From Mucilaginibacter auburnensis (GTDB lineage Bacteria; Bacteroidota; Bacteroidia; Sphingobacteriales; Sphingobacteriaceae), in assembly GCF_002797815.1 (NCBI RefSeq), contig NZ_PGFJ01000002.1, positions 62,001 to 126,000 of the forward strand: DNA of 64,000 bases. Reading direction: 5' to 3'. Shown piece after piece: positions 52,241 through 60,771 of the stretch. Under the pieces are notes generated by a model that saw only the letters and a list, made by a program, of their open reading frames with translations, ran no database searches and was not told the DNA's origin. Both the position numbers and the translations under genes were made by a program. Numbering within the stretch: position 1 is the first letter of the stretch; each line of letters starts with the position of its first letter.

Positions 52241-54334
52241 ATGCAAAGCTTCAGAACAGAACTGGAGAATCCAATTGTTGAGCAAGATATAATAGATCTT
52301 GAAAAGAAGATCCGCCTTTTTCGTGAAGGTAAAATACATGACGAAAAATTCAGAAGCTTGCGCTTAGCGCGTGGCGTATATGGTCAGCGTCAGCCCGGCG
52401 TTCAGATGGTACGTATCAAATTACCATTTGGTAAAGTTACCTTCAAACAGTTATTAAGAATAGCTGATGTATCTGATGAGTATGCAAGCAGTAATCTGCA
52501 TTTAACCACCCGTCAGGATATACAGATCCACTATGTAAGCTTAGACAGAACACCGCAGTTGTGGGCCGATCTGGAAAAGGATGATGTAACGCTTCGTGAG
52601 GCATGCGGAAACACTGTACGTAATGTAACTGCCTCTCCTACTTCCGGCATTGATCCAACAGAGCCTTTTGATGTTTCACCGTATGCACAAGGCGTATTTG
52701 AATATCTTTTACGCAATCCGGTTAACCAGGATATGCCGCGTAAATTCAAAATTTCTTTTTCGGCAAATGATGATGACACAGCCTTCTCTTTCGCGCACGA
52801 TTTAGGTTTTATTCCGAAGATTAATGCTAATGGCGAACGAGGCTTTAAAGTGTTGTTAGGCGGAGGTTTAGGCGCGCAGCCCATTCTGGCCAATATGGTC
52901 AACGAGTTTTTACCGGAAGATCAGTTAGTACCTTATATTGAATCAACACTGCGTGTATTTGACCGTTACGGCGAAAGAAACAATCGTAATAAAGCGCGTT
53001 TGAAATACGTAATTCAGAAGTTGGGCTTAGACGAAGTTTTAAATCTGATCCAACAGGAGAGAATCGCTAACAAAGTAAAATCATATAAAATAAACACCGA
53101 AGCTGTAGCAGTTCCCGCTTTACCTGAACCTATTGAATTTGGTGAAGTAGCTGTTAGCGATCCGTTCAGATATGAGCAGTGGTTGGCCACCAACGTTTTT
53201 GAACAAAAGCAAAAAGGTTACTATGGCGTATACATTAAAGTTGAAACCGGTGATATTCCTACTGATAAAGCCCGCAAACTGGTGGCTTTGTTACAACCAT
53301 TAGCCGGTGATGAGATACGTGTTACGCAAAACCAGGGCCTGCTATTAAAGTATGTACGTAAAGAAGCATTCCCTACTTTATTTAACGGCTTAGCCGAATT
53401 GGGCATGGCAGCACCGGGTTTTGACAGCGTTGCTGACGTTACCACTTGTCCGGGTACTGACACTTGTAACTTAGGTATATCAAACAGTATGACCTTTGCC
53501 CGTGTGGTTGAAGGCTTGATCTATGATGAATATGAAGAGTTGATCTACAACCGTGATATCAAGATCAAAATAAGTGGTTGTATGAATTCATGCGGTCAGC
53601 ACAGTATGGCACATATCGGTTTCCACGGAAGTTCCTTAAAAGCAGGCACCAAGGTGTTACCATCTATGCAGGTGATGTTAGGCGGAGGTGTTGTTGGCGA
53701 TGGTGTTGGCCGTGCCGGCGACAGGGTTATCAAAGTGCCTGCAAAACGCGCTACTGATGTATTACGGATGGTATTAAATGATTATAAAGCTAATTCGGTT
53801 GAGAATGAGGTTTTCCATGGTTATTATGATCGTCAGGGAAAAGACTATTTCTACCAGATGTTAAAGCCATTGGCAGATTTAACAACTTTGAAAGACGAAG
53901 ATTTTGTTGATTGGGGCCACGTTGAGGAATACGAAAAAGCGATTGGCGTTGGCGAGTGCGCAGGTGTAGTGATTGACCTGGTTGCAACGTTGCTTTTTGA
54001 GTCTGACGAAAAATTAGAATGGGCCAACCAATCATTCAATGGTGGTGCCTGGGCAGATGCTATTTACCATTCGTACAATGTATTTATTAACTCTGCTAAA
54101 GCATTGTTGTTGGATAAAGGAATTAATAGCAGCACACAAGCTGGCATCATCCGGGAGTTTGACGCTCAGTATGTTACCACTGGTGAACTGGCTTTGGAAG
54201 GCAGCTTTAATGATTTAGTTTTGCAGATCAATAAAAACGAACCATCTGAAGAATTTGCTACAGATTACAAAGCGCAGGCTGAAGCGTTTTTAGCAGCGGT
54301 AAAAACAAAAAGAGAAGCAATTTTGCAATCGTAA
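52241..54334 (+). CDS. Ferredoxin-type sulfite/nitrite reductase with C-terminal HEPN domain
   Basis: This protein of 697 residues reduces sulfite (or nitrite) to sulfide (or ammonia), with siroheme and a 4Fe-4S cluster. The core repeats begin with LRLARGVYGQRQPGVQMVRIKLPFGKVTFKQLLRIADVSDEYASSNLHLTTRQDIQIHYV. The cluster and siroheme cysteines are in TTCPGTDTCNLGIS (about 402-408) and SGCMNSCGQH (about 446-450). After about residue 565, NQSFNGGAWADAIYHSYNVFINSAKALLLDKG is HEPN-like, an addition known in Bacteroidota sulfite reductases. The next genes make siroheme and reduce sulfate, which supports a role in sulfur assimilation. Confidence 0.92.
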   Translation: MQSFRTELENPIVEQDIIDLEKKIRLFREGKIHDEKFRSLRLARGVYGQRQPGVQMVRIKLPFGKVTFKQLLRIADVSDEYASSNLHLTTRQDIQIHYVSLDRTPQLWADLEKDDVTLREACGNTVRNVTASPTSGIDPTEPFDVSPYAQGVFEYLLRNPVNQDMPRKFKISFSANDDDTAFSFAHDLGFIPKINANGERGFKVLLGGGLGAQPILANMVNEFLPEDQLVPYIESTLRVFDRYGERNNRNKARLKYVIQKLGLDEVLNLIQQERIANKVKSYKINTEAVAVPALPEPIEFGEVAVSDPFRYEQWLATNVFEQKQKGYYGVYIKVETGDIPTDKARKLVALLQPLAGDEIRVTQNQGLLLKYVRKEAFPTLFNGLAELGMAAPGFDSVADVTTCPGTDTCNLGISNSMTFARVVEGLIYDEYEELIYNRDIKIKISGCMNSCGQHSMAHIGFHGSSLKAGTKVLPSMQVMLGGGVVGDGVGRAGDRVIKVPAKRATDVLRMVLNDYKANSVENEVFHGYYDRQGKDYFYQMLKPLADLTTLKDEDFVDWGHVEEYEKAIGVGECAGVVIDLVATLLFESDEKLEWANQSFNGGAWADAIYHSYNVFINSAKALLLDKGINSSTQAGIIREFDAQYVTTGELALEGSFNDLVLQINKNEPSEEFATDYKAQAEAFLAAVKTKREAILQS

Positions 54335-54338
54335 TACA

Positions 54339-54995
54339 ATGACATTAGTTAATAATACCGGAAATAACAATGAAGAATTGGGAAACCAATTGTTTCCGGT
54401 ATTTATTAAACTGAACGAATTACACACGGTGCTGATTGGTGCTGGCCCGGTTGGATTGGAAAAGCTTATTGCTATTTTAAATAACAGTGCCAAAGCAACC
54501 ATCACCATAATTGCGATAGATGTATTGCCCGAGATATACTCATTAGCTGAATCATTTAAGGGTATTTCCATCCATCAAAAAGCTTTTGAAGCATCAGATT
54601 TAGATATAGCTGATATTGTTGTTGCGGCAACTAACAACAATGTTTTAAATGAGGAAATCAGAGCGGCGGCAAAACAACGCAAACTGTTAGTTAACGTAGC
54701 TGATAAACCCGCGTTATGTGATTTTTACTTAGGATCTGTTGTAAAGAAGGGCGATTTAAAAATAGGTATATCCACCAATGGAAAATCGCCTACTGTTGCA
54801 AAAAGGATAAAAGAATTATTGACTAACGCATTGCCCGATGAGTTAGATGTAACCTTGCAGCAGTTGAATGAGATACGCAACAGTTTAACAGGCGATTTCG
54901 CTTTCAAGGTGAAAGAGCTCAATAGAATAACAGCAATGTTGCTGGCATCGGAAAGCGGTGAGGAAAAAAACACCGCGACCAAAACCACCGAATAG
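54339..54995 (+). CDS. Precorrin-2 dehydrogenase / sirohydrochlorin ferrochelatase (siroheme synthase N-terminal type)
   Basis: This protein of 218 residues has FPVFIKLNELHTVLIGAGPVGLEKLIAILNNSAKATITIIA at the start, the NAD-binding loop of CysG-B/Met8p-type enzymes. The sequence goes on to DIADIVVAATNNNVLNEEIRAAAKQRKLLVNVADKPALCDFYLGSVVKKGDLKIGISTNGKSPTVAKRIKE, in which the aspartate of VADKP is expected in both dehydrogenation and ferrochelation. It begins 4 bases after the sulfite reductase gene and makes that enzyme's cofactor. The uroporphyrinogen methyltransferase half is absent. Confidence 0.92.
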   Translation: MTLVNNTGNNNEELGNQLFPVFIKLNELHTVLIGAGPVGLEKLIAILNNSAKATITIIAIDVLPEIYSLAESFKGISIHQKAFEASDLDIADIVVAATNNNVLNEEIRAAAKQRKLLVNVADKPALCDFYLGSVVKKGDLKIGISTNGKSPTVAKRIKELLTNALPDELDVTLQQLNEIRNSLTGDFAFKVKELNRITAMLLASESGEEKNTATKTTE

Positions 54996-55020
54996 ATATT
55001 AAAATTAGCATTCATATAAC

Positions 55021-55734
55021 ATGGACCTTTTTAGCGAAGAAGTAAAATTATTAACTGCCGGATTAGCGCCTGCTCAGGCTTTAGCAGCTTTAGCTGATCG
55101 TTTTCCTGGGAAGGTAATATTTTCTACAAGTTTTGGCTGGGAAGATCAGGTGATCAGTCACATGATATTTGAAAACAACCTGGCTATTAAAGTTTTTACT
55201 TTAGAGACAGGCAGGTTATTTCCAGAAACATATTACACCTGGAACAGAACTATGGAGCGTTTTGGCAAACCCATATACGCCTATTACCCGCAAAATGATC
55301 TTTTGGAACAAATGGTTTCCGCTAAAGGTCCAAGCAGTTTCTATGAATCTGTAGAGAACCGTAAAGAATGCTGTTACATCCGTAAAATAGAACCACTTAA
55401 ACGCGCCTTACAGGGCAACGATGTTTGGATAACAGGTATCAGAGCAGAGCAATCCGCCAATCGTCAGTTTATGGAAAATGTTGAATGGGACGAATCAAAC
55501 AACATGGTGAAATTCCATCCAATTTTTGACTGGACGCTTGAAGAAGTAAAAGGCTATATCAAACAATATAACATTCCTTACAATCCACTGCATGATAAAG
55601 GCTTTCCGAGTATAGGCTGTATGCCATGCACACGTGCTGTAGCCGAGGGTGAAGACTTCCGCGCCGGCCGTTGGTGGTGGGAAGACCAATCCAAAAAAGA
55701 GTGCGGCCTGCACGAGGTTGCCAAACAGGACTAA
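55021..55734 (+). CDS. cysH: Assimilatory APS/PAPS reductase with 4Fe-4S cysteines
   Basis: This protein of 237 residues reduces adenylylsulfate (or PAPS) to sulfite with thioredoxin. The CC pair (KECCYIRKIEPLKRAL, residues about 117-118) and CMPC (about 200-203), which bind a 4Fe-4S cluster in the APS reductase subgroup, are present. The catalytic cysteine lies in KKECGLH near the C-terminus. The presence of the CC/CxxC set indicates the APS-reducing subgroup. It is 25 bases after the siroheme gene. cysD/N/C are not in the window. Confidence 0.95.
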   Translation: MDLFSEEVKLLTAGLAPAQALAALADRFPGKVIFSTSFGWEDQVISHMIFENNLAIKVFTLETGRLFPETYYTWNRTMERFGKPIYAYYPQNDLLEQMVSAKGPSSFYESVENRKECCYIRKIEPLKRALQGNDVWITGIRAEQSANRQFMENVEWDESNNMVKFHPIFDWTLEEVKGYIKQYNIPYNPLHDKGFPSIGCMPCTRAVAEGEDFRAGRWWWEDQSKKECGLHEVAKQD

Positions 55735-55770
55735 ATGCAATTTTAAGTCTCGCCTGCCAATGCCTTCAAT

Positions 55771-55786
55771 GTAAACTTATGTTTAC
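55771..55786. promoter_or_regulatory. Perfect palindrome between cysH and the cupredoxin gene
   Basis: GTAAAC-TTAT-GTTTAC is a 6-bp perfect inverted repeat 170 bases before the next start. It could be an operator or a short hairpin; no promoter boxes are placed around it. Confidence 0.35.
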
Positions 55787-55955
55787 GCAAACGAATGATT
55801 AAATCTTTATCGTTATAAAGCAGTAATAAATAGTTGTAGTTATTATTTTTGACTAATACAGCCTTAGTTGTTGATAGTTTCACTGTCTGACCGAGGCTTT
55901 AACACCAATTATAAATCCTTCAATTGCACCCAAGAGATTGGGTGATTGCCTGCTA

Positions 55956-57107
55956 ATGATAAAAACAAAAATAAAACACCTTTTAGTTTTTGCTATAACA
56001 GTGTTGCTGTGTTTGCCGTTTAGTTACGTGGCGTCTCAGGGCGTTGAGCAACCAACTAATATAACCATAACTGCAAAGGAAGGCTTGCAATTTGACTTGG
56101 CTCGTTTTGCCGTTCGCCCGGGAGCGAATGTGAAGCTTATCTTCAAAAACGTTGATGAAATGACGCATAATTTCATTATAACGTTGCCTGGTGAGCGCCT
56201 TAACGTTATTACACTTACGCAAAACTTACCTGCGGAGGTTGCTGTTAAGCAAGGTTACGTTCCTAAAACAGATAAGATACTCTTTGCAATTCCGGCTATC
56301 AATCCATCAGAAAGTAAAGTGATAAGCTTCACTGCGCCGGCAAAAGAAGGTGTTTACCCATACGTTTGTACATTTCCGGGACATGGATACGTAATGTATG
56401 GTGCCATGTATGTTACAACAGGAAAACTTCCGGCTATCCAAAATGATCCAAATGTTCCTGATAGCCGGCAAAATGACGGAACGCACGACGATGATGAGCA
56501 TGACATGAGTTCGATGGCTGCGCCAAAGACCTTAGCAACAACCACAAGCCACCCTTATAAACTTGAGCCCCCGACTTTATACCGCATATTTATGCCTGAT
56601 GCAAGTCCGGCGGCAATTGCGGTTAACCTTTCTGATGGCATCTCGTACTGTTGGGATGCGACTACAAGTCGATTGCGTTACTTGTGGTCAGGTGGTTTTT
56701 TAGATAATGCCGAACACTGGAAAGGCAATGGCAAACCGCTGGCGAAGATATTAGGCACCGTTTTTTATCGAGACTCTACAGGTGGCGCTTTACGGATGGG
56801 CAATGTTGATCATAAACCGGTTTCAGAATTTAAGGGGTATAGATTATTAAACAAGTACCCTCAGTTTATTTATACGCTTGATGGTGCTGACGTTACAGAA
56901 CTCATTACCTCAGCGCAAGCAGAGGGTAAAGGCATAATTAGAACGTTCACTTTTGACAAGCTGAAAAAGGACCTTTATTTTGTAACTACCGAAAATGATG
57001 GAATGACATATTCATCCACCGCGGGTAAATGGAAAAACGGGGTTTTGAAGTTAAGCGCTAAAGAGGCGCGCAAGTTTTCAATAACAATGGTAGCTAAAAG
57101 CAATTGA
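55956..57107 (+). CDS. Exported cupredoxin-domain protein with C-terminal extension
   Basis: This protein has 383 residues from the ATG at 55956, which gives a signal peptide (KTKIKHLLVFAITVLLCLPFSYVASQ); an ATG six codons upstream is less likely. The N-terminal domain is a plastocyanin/azurin-type cupredoxin. The copper ligands are His in MTHNF (about 70), then CTFPGHGYVMYG with Cys 138, His 143 and Met 147. The C-terminal part (about 200-383) begins with a region DISYCWDATTSRLRYLWSGGFLDNAEHWKGNGKPLAKILG, an all-beta module that often follows such propeller-linked oxidoreductases. The next gene encodes a propeller protein. Confidence 0.85.
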   Translation: MIKTKIKHLLVFAITVLLCLPFSYVASQGVEQPTNITITAKEGLQFDLARFAVRPGANVKLIFKNVDEMTHNFIITLPGERLNVITLTQNLPAEVAVKQGYVPKTDKILFAIPAINPSESKVISFTAPAKEGVYPYVCTFPGHGYVMYGAMYVTTGKLPAIQNDPNVPDSRQNDGTHDDDEHDMSSMAAPKTLATTTSHPYKLEPPTLYRIFMPDASPAAIAVNLSDGISYCWDATTSRLRYLWSGGFLDNAEHWKGNGKPLAKILGTVFYRDSTGGALRMGNVDHKPVSEFKGYRLLNKYPQFIYTLDGADVTELITSAQAEGKGIIRTFTFDKLKKDLYFVTTENDGMTYSSTAGKWKNGVLKLSAKEARKFSITMVAKSN

Positions 57108-57112
57108 TCAAC

Positions 57113-58600
57113 ATGAGCATTAATATCAAAAGTATTTACACTTCCCTTTACTTCATGCTGAGCAGTGTTACGGTTTTTGCGCAGAATACCAACTTAGCAC
57201 CGACTAATCCATCGTACAAGGTTGAAACCATTCAAACACCTGAGGGGTTGTCTGCAGAGACTGGCGCAATAGCATTTATGCCGGATGGAAGGCTCATCGC
57301 ATGCTTCCATCGAGGGGAAGTAATGACGTACAATCCATTAACAAAACAATGGAAGCTTTTCGCCTCCGGCTTGCATGATCCGCTTGGCATCTATGCTATA
57401 AACAACAACGAAATACTGTTAATGCAGCGCCCCGAGCTCACCCGTATAAAAGATACTGATGGCGATGGTTTGGCTGATGAATACACAACTGTCACCGATA
57501 AATTTGGATTGAGCGGCAACTACCATGAGTTTGCATTCGGTCCGGTTAAAGACAAAAAGGGCAATATGTTTATCGCGCTGAACACGGCGTCTGTACAAGC
57601 TGGCGTTTCAAAAGAGCCAAGAGGTAAGCTTGACACCACTCAGTTGAAAAACCGTATGTACTCGGCAGTTCCGTATCGTGGTTGGATCATGAAACTTACA
57701 CCCGACGGTAAGTTACTTCCTTATGCTTCGGGCTTCCGCTCGCCTAACGGGCTTTTGCTGGACGCTAACGATAATTTATTCGTAAGTGATAACCAAGGCG
57801 ACTGGTTAGGTACCAGCACATTGTATCAAGTAAAAGAAGGCAAGTTTTACGGTCACCCGGCAAGTTTGGCATGGACGACAGGCTGGAGCCGCGGTAACCC
57901 TGCCTTATTACCGGTAGCAGAACTGGATAAAATGCGTACTAAGGCCAGTGTGCTTTATCCCAACGGTCCTATGGCTAACTCTCCTACTCAACCGCTAATT
58001 GATGATACCGGTGGAAAGTTCGGTCCGTTTGCAGGGCAGATATTTGTTGGGGAAATGAATCGCTCCAGGTTAATGAGGGTGATGCTGGAAGAGGTGAATG
58101 GTGAAATGCAAGGCGCGGTTGCACCCTTTATTGATGACCAGGGTCTACGTAAAGGCAACAACCGCCTGGCCTTTGCACCCGACGGCAGTTTGTGGGTTGG
58201 CCAAACAGACCATGGCTGGGCCGGAGATAAAGGCATCCAACGCATAGTTTATACCGGAGTGCTACCTATGGATGTTTTGAAAATGAGCATCACTGCCAAA
58301 GGGTTTGATATAACTTTTACTCAACCGCTCAACAATGCTAACCTTGCTGCGGATGCGTTCTCGTTCAAGCATTACTATTATGAGTACCACGCGGCCTATG
58401 GTTCAAAGCAGTTTGATGTAGCGCCTGTAAAGGTGAACGGCGTTACGGTATCGGAAGATAAGAGAACGGTGTCAGTCTCGCTGGAGCAACTAAAACCCGG
58501 CTATATCTATGAGCTTAACATGAATGGCATAACAGCGCAAAACGGCACACCATTGCAGAATAAGCTGATATGCTATACCGTTAATCAACTGAGGAATTAA
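57113..58600 (+). CDS. Exported beta-propeller protein of the PQQ/sorbosone dehydrogenase-like type
   Basis: This protein has 495 residues from the ATG at 57113; a TTG 9 bases upstream is less likely. A signal peptide ends VFAQN. The propeller repeats include SAETGAIAFMPDGRLIACFHRGEVM, DPLGIYAINNNEILLMQRPELTRIKDTDGDGLADEY, SPNGLLLDANDNLFVSDNQGDWLGTSTLYQV and NRLAFAPDGSLWVGQTDHGW. The C-terminal 120 residues form a separate beta-domain. It starts 5 bases after the cupredoxin gene, so the two are probably partners that transfer electrons from an oxidised substrate to copper. Confidence 0.82.
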   Translation: MSINIKSIYTSLYFMLSSVTVFAQNTNLAPTNPSYKVETIQTPEGLSAETGAIAFMPDGRLIACFHRGEVMTYNPLTKQWKLFASGLHDPLGIYAINNNEILLMQRPELTRIKDTDGDGLADEYTTVTDKFGLSGNYHEFAFGPVKDKKGNMFIALNTASVQAGVSKEPRGKLDTTQLKNRMYSAVPYRGWIMKLTPDGKLLPYASGFRSPNGLLLDANDNLFVSDNQGDWLGTSTLYQVKEGKFYGHPASLAWTTGWSRGNPALLPVAELDKMRTKASVLYPNGPMANSPTQPLIDDTGGKFGPFAGQIFVGEMNRSRLMRVMLEEVNGEMQGAVAPFIDDQGLRKGNNRLAFAPDGSLWVGQTDHGWAGDKGIQRIVYTGVLPMDVLKMSITAKGFDITFTQPLNNANLAADAFSFKHYYYEYHAAYGSKQFDVAPVKVNGVTVSEDKRTVSVSLEQLKPGYIYELNMNGITAQNGTPLQNKLICYTVNQLRN

Positions 58601-58682
58601 CCTTAGTGCCGGTTTTGCTATTTGAATACCATTGGCTAAATTAGCCCGACTCAATTATAACCAAATAATCATTCTGCTCAAT

Positions 58683-59594
58683 ATGGAAAAAAAACCACTC
58701 ACCCTAACCGGGCGCAGGGAGTTCCTTACAAGCGTTGGTGTGCTGGCCGGAGCATCGGTATTAACAGGTCTGCCGGGAACCGGGTTTGCAGCACGCTCGG
58801 CAGCGCTTACCGTAAAACAGGTTATTGATATTGCCCTGAGCGAGACCGAAGGCGCACCTCTGCCCAGATCTGTTGACCAGCTGCGGGCAGGTAGTTTAGA
58901 CCAACAGGTTACCGGCATTGTAACTACCACCTTCCCTACTATTGATGTGATCAACAAGGCCATAAAAGCAGGTGCCAACATGATCATCTCGCATGAAGCA
59001 GTTTTCTATAACAACGATGACAACCTTGCCCGATTGACTAATGATGATATCTACAAGTATAAGTTCAATCTGCTTGAGAAGAACAAAATAGCCATATGGC
59101 GCTTTCATGACAGCTGGCACGCCCATAAACCCGACGGTATAACCTGGGGGACATTACTCGCATTGGGTTGGGAAAAGTATTATGACCCCGCTAAGCCACG
59201 CATAATAACATTGCCTAAGACCATTACTTTACAGGAGGCCGTTACCCTGAGCAAAGCTAAACTAAGCGCTCCGCAGGTTAGGGTGATTGGCGATTTGAAA
59301 AAGCCGGTTAAAACCGTGTACTTCACCCTGGGTTCAATACCGAGCGCGGAGGTGATCAAAGTAATACAGGCCGAAAAGCCCGATCTGGTTATCAGTGGTG
59401 AATCGCGGGAGTGGGAAGTTTGTGAGCGGGTGCAGGATGGCATGTATATGGGTTTGAATACCAAGCTGATTGTGTTAGGCCATGCCGTAAGCGAGGAAGC
59501 CGGTATGGCTTATGCGGCCTCATGGCTTGGCCCTAAGGTTGCGGGCGTTAAGGTAACCCACATTGCCGCAGGCACGCCATTCAAATACGTTTAA
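58683..59594 (+). CDS. Exported NIF3-family protein with twin-arginine signal
   Basis: This protein has 303 residues from the ATG at 58683. The N-terminus KPLTLTGRREFLTSVGVLAGASVL is a Tat-type signal with RR at residues 11-12. The mature domain is NIF3 (DUF34/YbgI-like): TVKQVIDIALSETE, GIVTTTFPTIDVINKAIKAGANMIISHEAVF, WRFHDSWHAH and a C-terminal LVISGESREWEVCERVQDG and LIVLGHAVSEEAGM. NIF3 proteins bind two metal ions and are usually cytoplasmic; an exported member is unusual. It lies 82 bases after the propeller gene. Confidence 0.85.
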   Translation: MEKKPLTLTGRREFLTSVGVLAGASVLTGLPGTGFAARSAALTVKQVIDIALSETEGAPLPRSVDQLRAGSLDQQVTGIVTTTFPTIDVINKAIKAGANMIISHEAVFYNNDDNLARLTNDDIYKYKFNLLEKNKIAIWRFHDSWHAHKPDGITWGTLLALGWEKYYDPAKPRIITLPKTITLQEAVTLSKAKLSAPQVRVIGDLKKPVKTVYFTLGSIPSAEVIKVIQAEKPDLVISGESREWEVCERVQDGMYMGLNTKLIVLGHAVSEEAGMAYAASWLGPKVAGVKVTHIAAGTPFKYV

Positions 59595-59612
59595 CCCCTC
59601 ATTGGCATCACC

Positions 59613-60437
59613 ATGGAAATTACCGCTTACTATACCCAGCCTACCGGCTCTACACCTGCTACTTTTACCGTGCAGGATGTTATTAACCTGGCCCTCAGCG
59701 AGACCGAACCCAAACGCCCGCGTACCGTTGACAAACTGCGCTCGGGCAGCCCCGACCAGGTGCTTACCGGTATTGTTACTACCATGTTCCCTACGCTGGA
59801 GGTGATAGACAAGACCATTAAGGCCGGCGCGAATATGATCATTGCACACGAGACACCGTTTTTTAACAATAACGACGACACCGAATGGCTAAAGGACGAT
59901 GACGTATTCAAGCATAAAATGGATGTGCTCAACAAGCATAAGATAGCTGTTTGGCGTTTCCACGACCATTGGCATGATCATAAACCTGATGGCATTATTT
60001 ATGGCTGTGTGCTTAAAATGGGTTGGGAAAAGTGCTATAAAACTGAAGATCACCAATTGCTTACCCTGCCACAACCCGAGAAGCTAAGCAGTATTGTAAG
60101 CCGTATTAAAAAAGCATTGAATGTACCCTCTATCCGCCTGGTAGGCAATATGGATGCACCGATAAAAACGGTGTTTTTTTGCCTGGGGTTTACGGGCATA
60201 GGCGACATATCAAAGCTCAAACCCGACCTAATTATTAACGGTGAGACCAGCGAGGTTGCCAACACCGAACAGATACGCGATGGCCTGAGCGTGGGCGAAA
60301 ACACCAACCTCATTACCCTGAGCCACTCAGTTAGCGAAGAGCCGGGCATGCTATATTGCGCGCAATGGATCTCGCCGAAAGTGCCGGGGGTTAAGGTAAC
60401 CAACATACCCAGCAACACGCCATTTCAATACCTGTAA
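59613..60437 (+). CDS. Cytoplasmic NIF3-family paralogue
   Basis: This protein of 274 residues has no signal and is a paralogue of its upstream neighbour, with which it shares VINLALSETE, TGIVTTMFPTLEVIDKTIKAGANMIIAHETPFF, KIAVWRFHDHWHDHKPDGIIYG and HSVSEEPGMLYCAQWISPKVPGVKVTNIP. Metal ligands (His in AHETPFF, Glu, and the histidines of HDHWHDH) are kept. It starts 18 bases after the exported copy. GC content of this gene is visibly higher than its neighbours. The duplication seems to have placed one form outside and one inside the cell. Confidence 0.85.
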   Translation: MEITAYYTQPTGSTPATFTVQDVINLALSETEPKRPRTVDKLRSGSPDQVLTGIVTTMFPTLEVIDKTIKAGANMIIAHETPFFNNNDDTEWLKDDDVFKHKMDVLNKHKIAVWRFHDHWHDHKPDGIIYGCVLKMGWEKCYKTEDHQLLTLPQPEKLSSIVSRIKKALNVPSIRLVGNMDAPIKTVFFCLGFTGIGDISKLKPDLIINGETSEVANTEQIRDGLSVGENTNLITLSHSVSEEPGMLYCAQWISPKVPGVKVTNIPSNTPFQYL

Positions 60438-60443
60438 GCGTTT

Positions 60444-60573
60444 CATCGTCTCACTGTAGATATGAAACGATGTGAGACGATATTTTTCATAAGTTGCTTT
60501 ATATGAACACTATGGCAATTTTTAGTGAAACGAAAATGAGACGAGTGAAACGATTTTAAAGGGATAATCCTGA
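60444..60573. repeat. 130-bp intergenic element, copy 2 (TGARACGA-rich)
   Basis: This copy aligns without gaps to 18122-18251. The left arm (CATCGTCTCACTGTA), the 37-base right arm (60522-60558) and the ATAATCCTGA end are kept, while the 40-base centre differs. Here the second and third TGARACGA words are swapped in order (TGAAACGAT then TGAGACGAT) relative to copy 1. It lies between the NIF3 paralogue and the convergent SRAP gene, only 6 bases after the NIF3 stop. It has no open frame. Confidence 0.85.
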
Positions 60574-60771
60574 TATGGGTTGATGATTAAGCAGAAAGCC
60601 GGGATATCATGGTGAGCATGGTCGAATCATGATTTGGAGCATGATGATTGTGCTTAGGACAATTCTCAACAAAGCATTGCGTACCTGTTGTCGCGCTTTG
60701 ACAAGCTCAGTGTGACAACAAAAAGATCCATCCCAATGTCTATCGTAGGCACTTTAAGCAGTCCTTTACTT
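60574..60771. other. Gene-free stretch with a degenerate GACAAC repeat
   Basis: No coding frame or RNA gene was recognised here. From 60687 the sequence GTTGTCGCGC, then TTTGACAAGCTCAGTGTGACAAC, forms an imperfect inverted repeat (GTTGTC...GACAAC) of a type common in gaps of this phylum. The rest is not distinctive. Confidence 0.4.

Noticed and set aside
55771..55786. A terminator for cysH
   Set aside because: The stem has only six pairs, is AT-rich and has no T run after it, so it was listed only as a palindrome.
60574..60771. A small RNA gene in the gap after the second 130-bp element
   Set aside because: No stable hairpin with a T run and no promoter was recognised; only a degenerate inverted repeat is visible.
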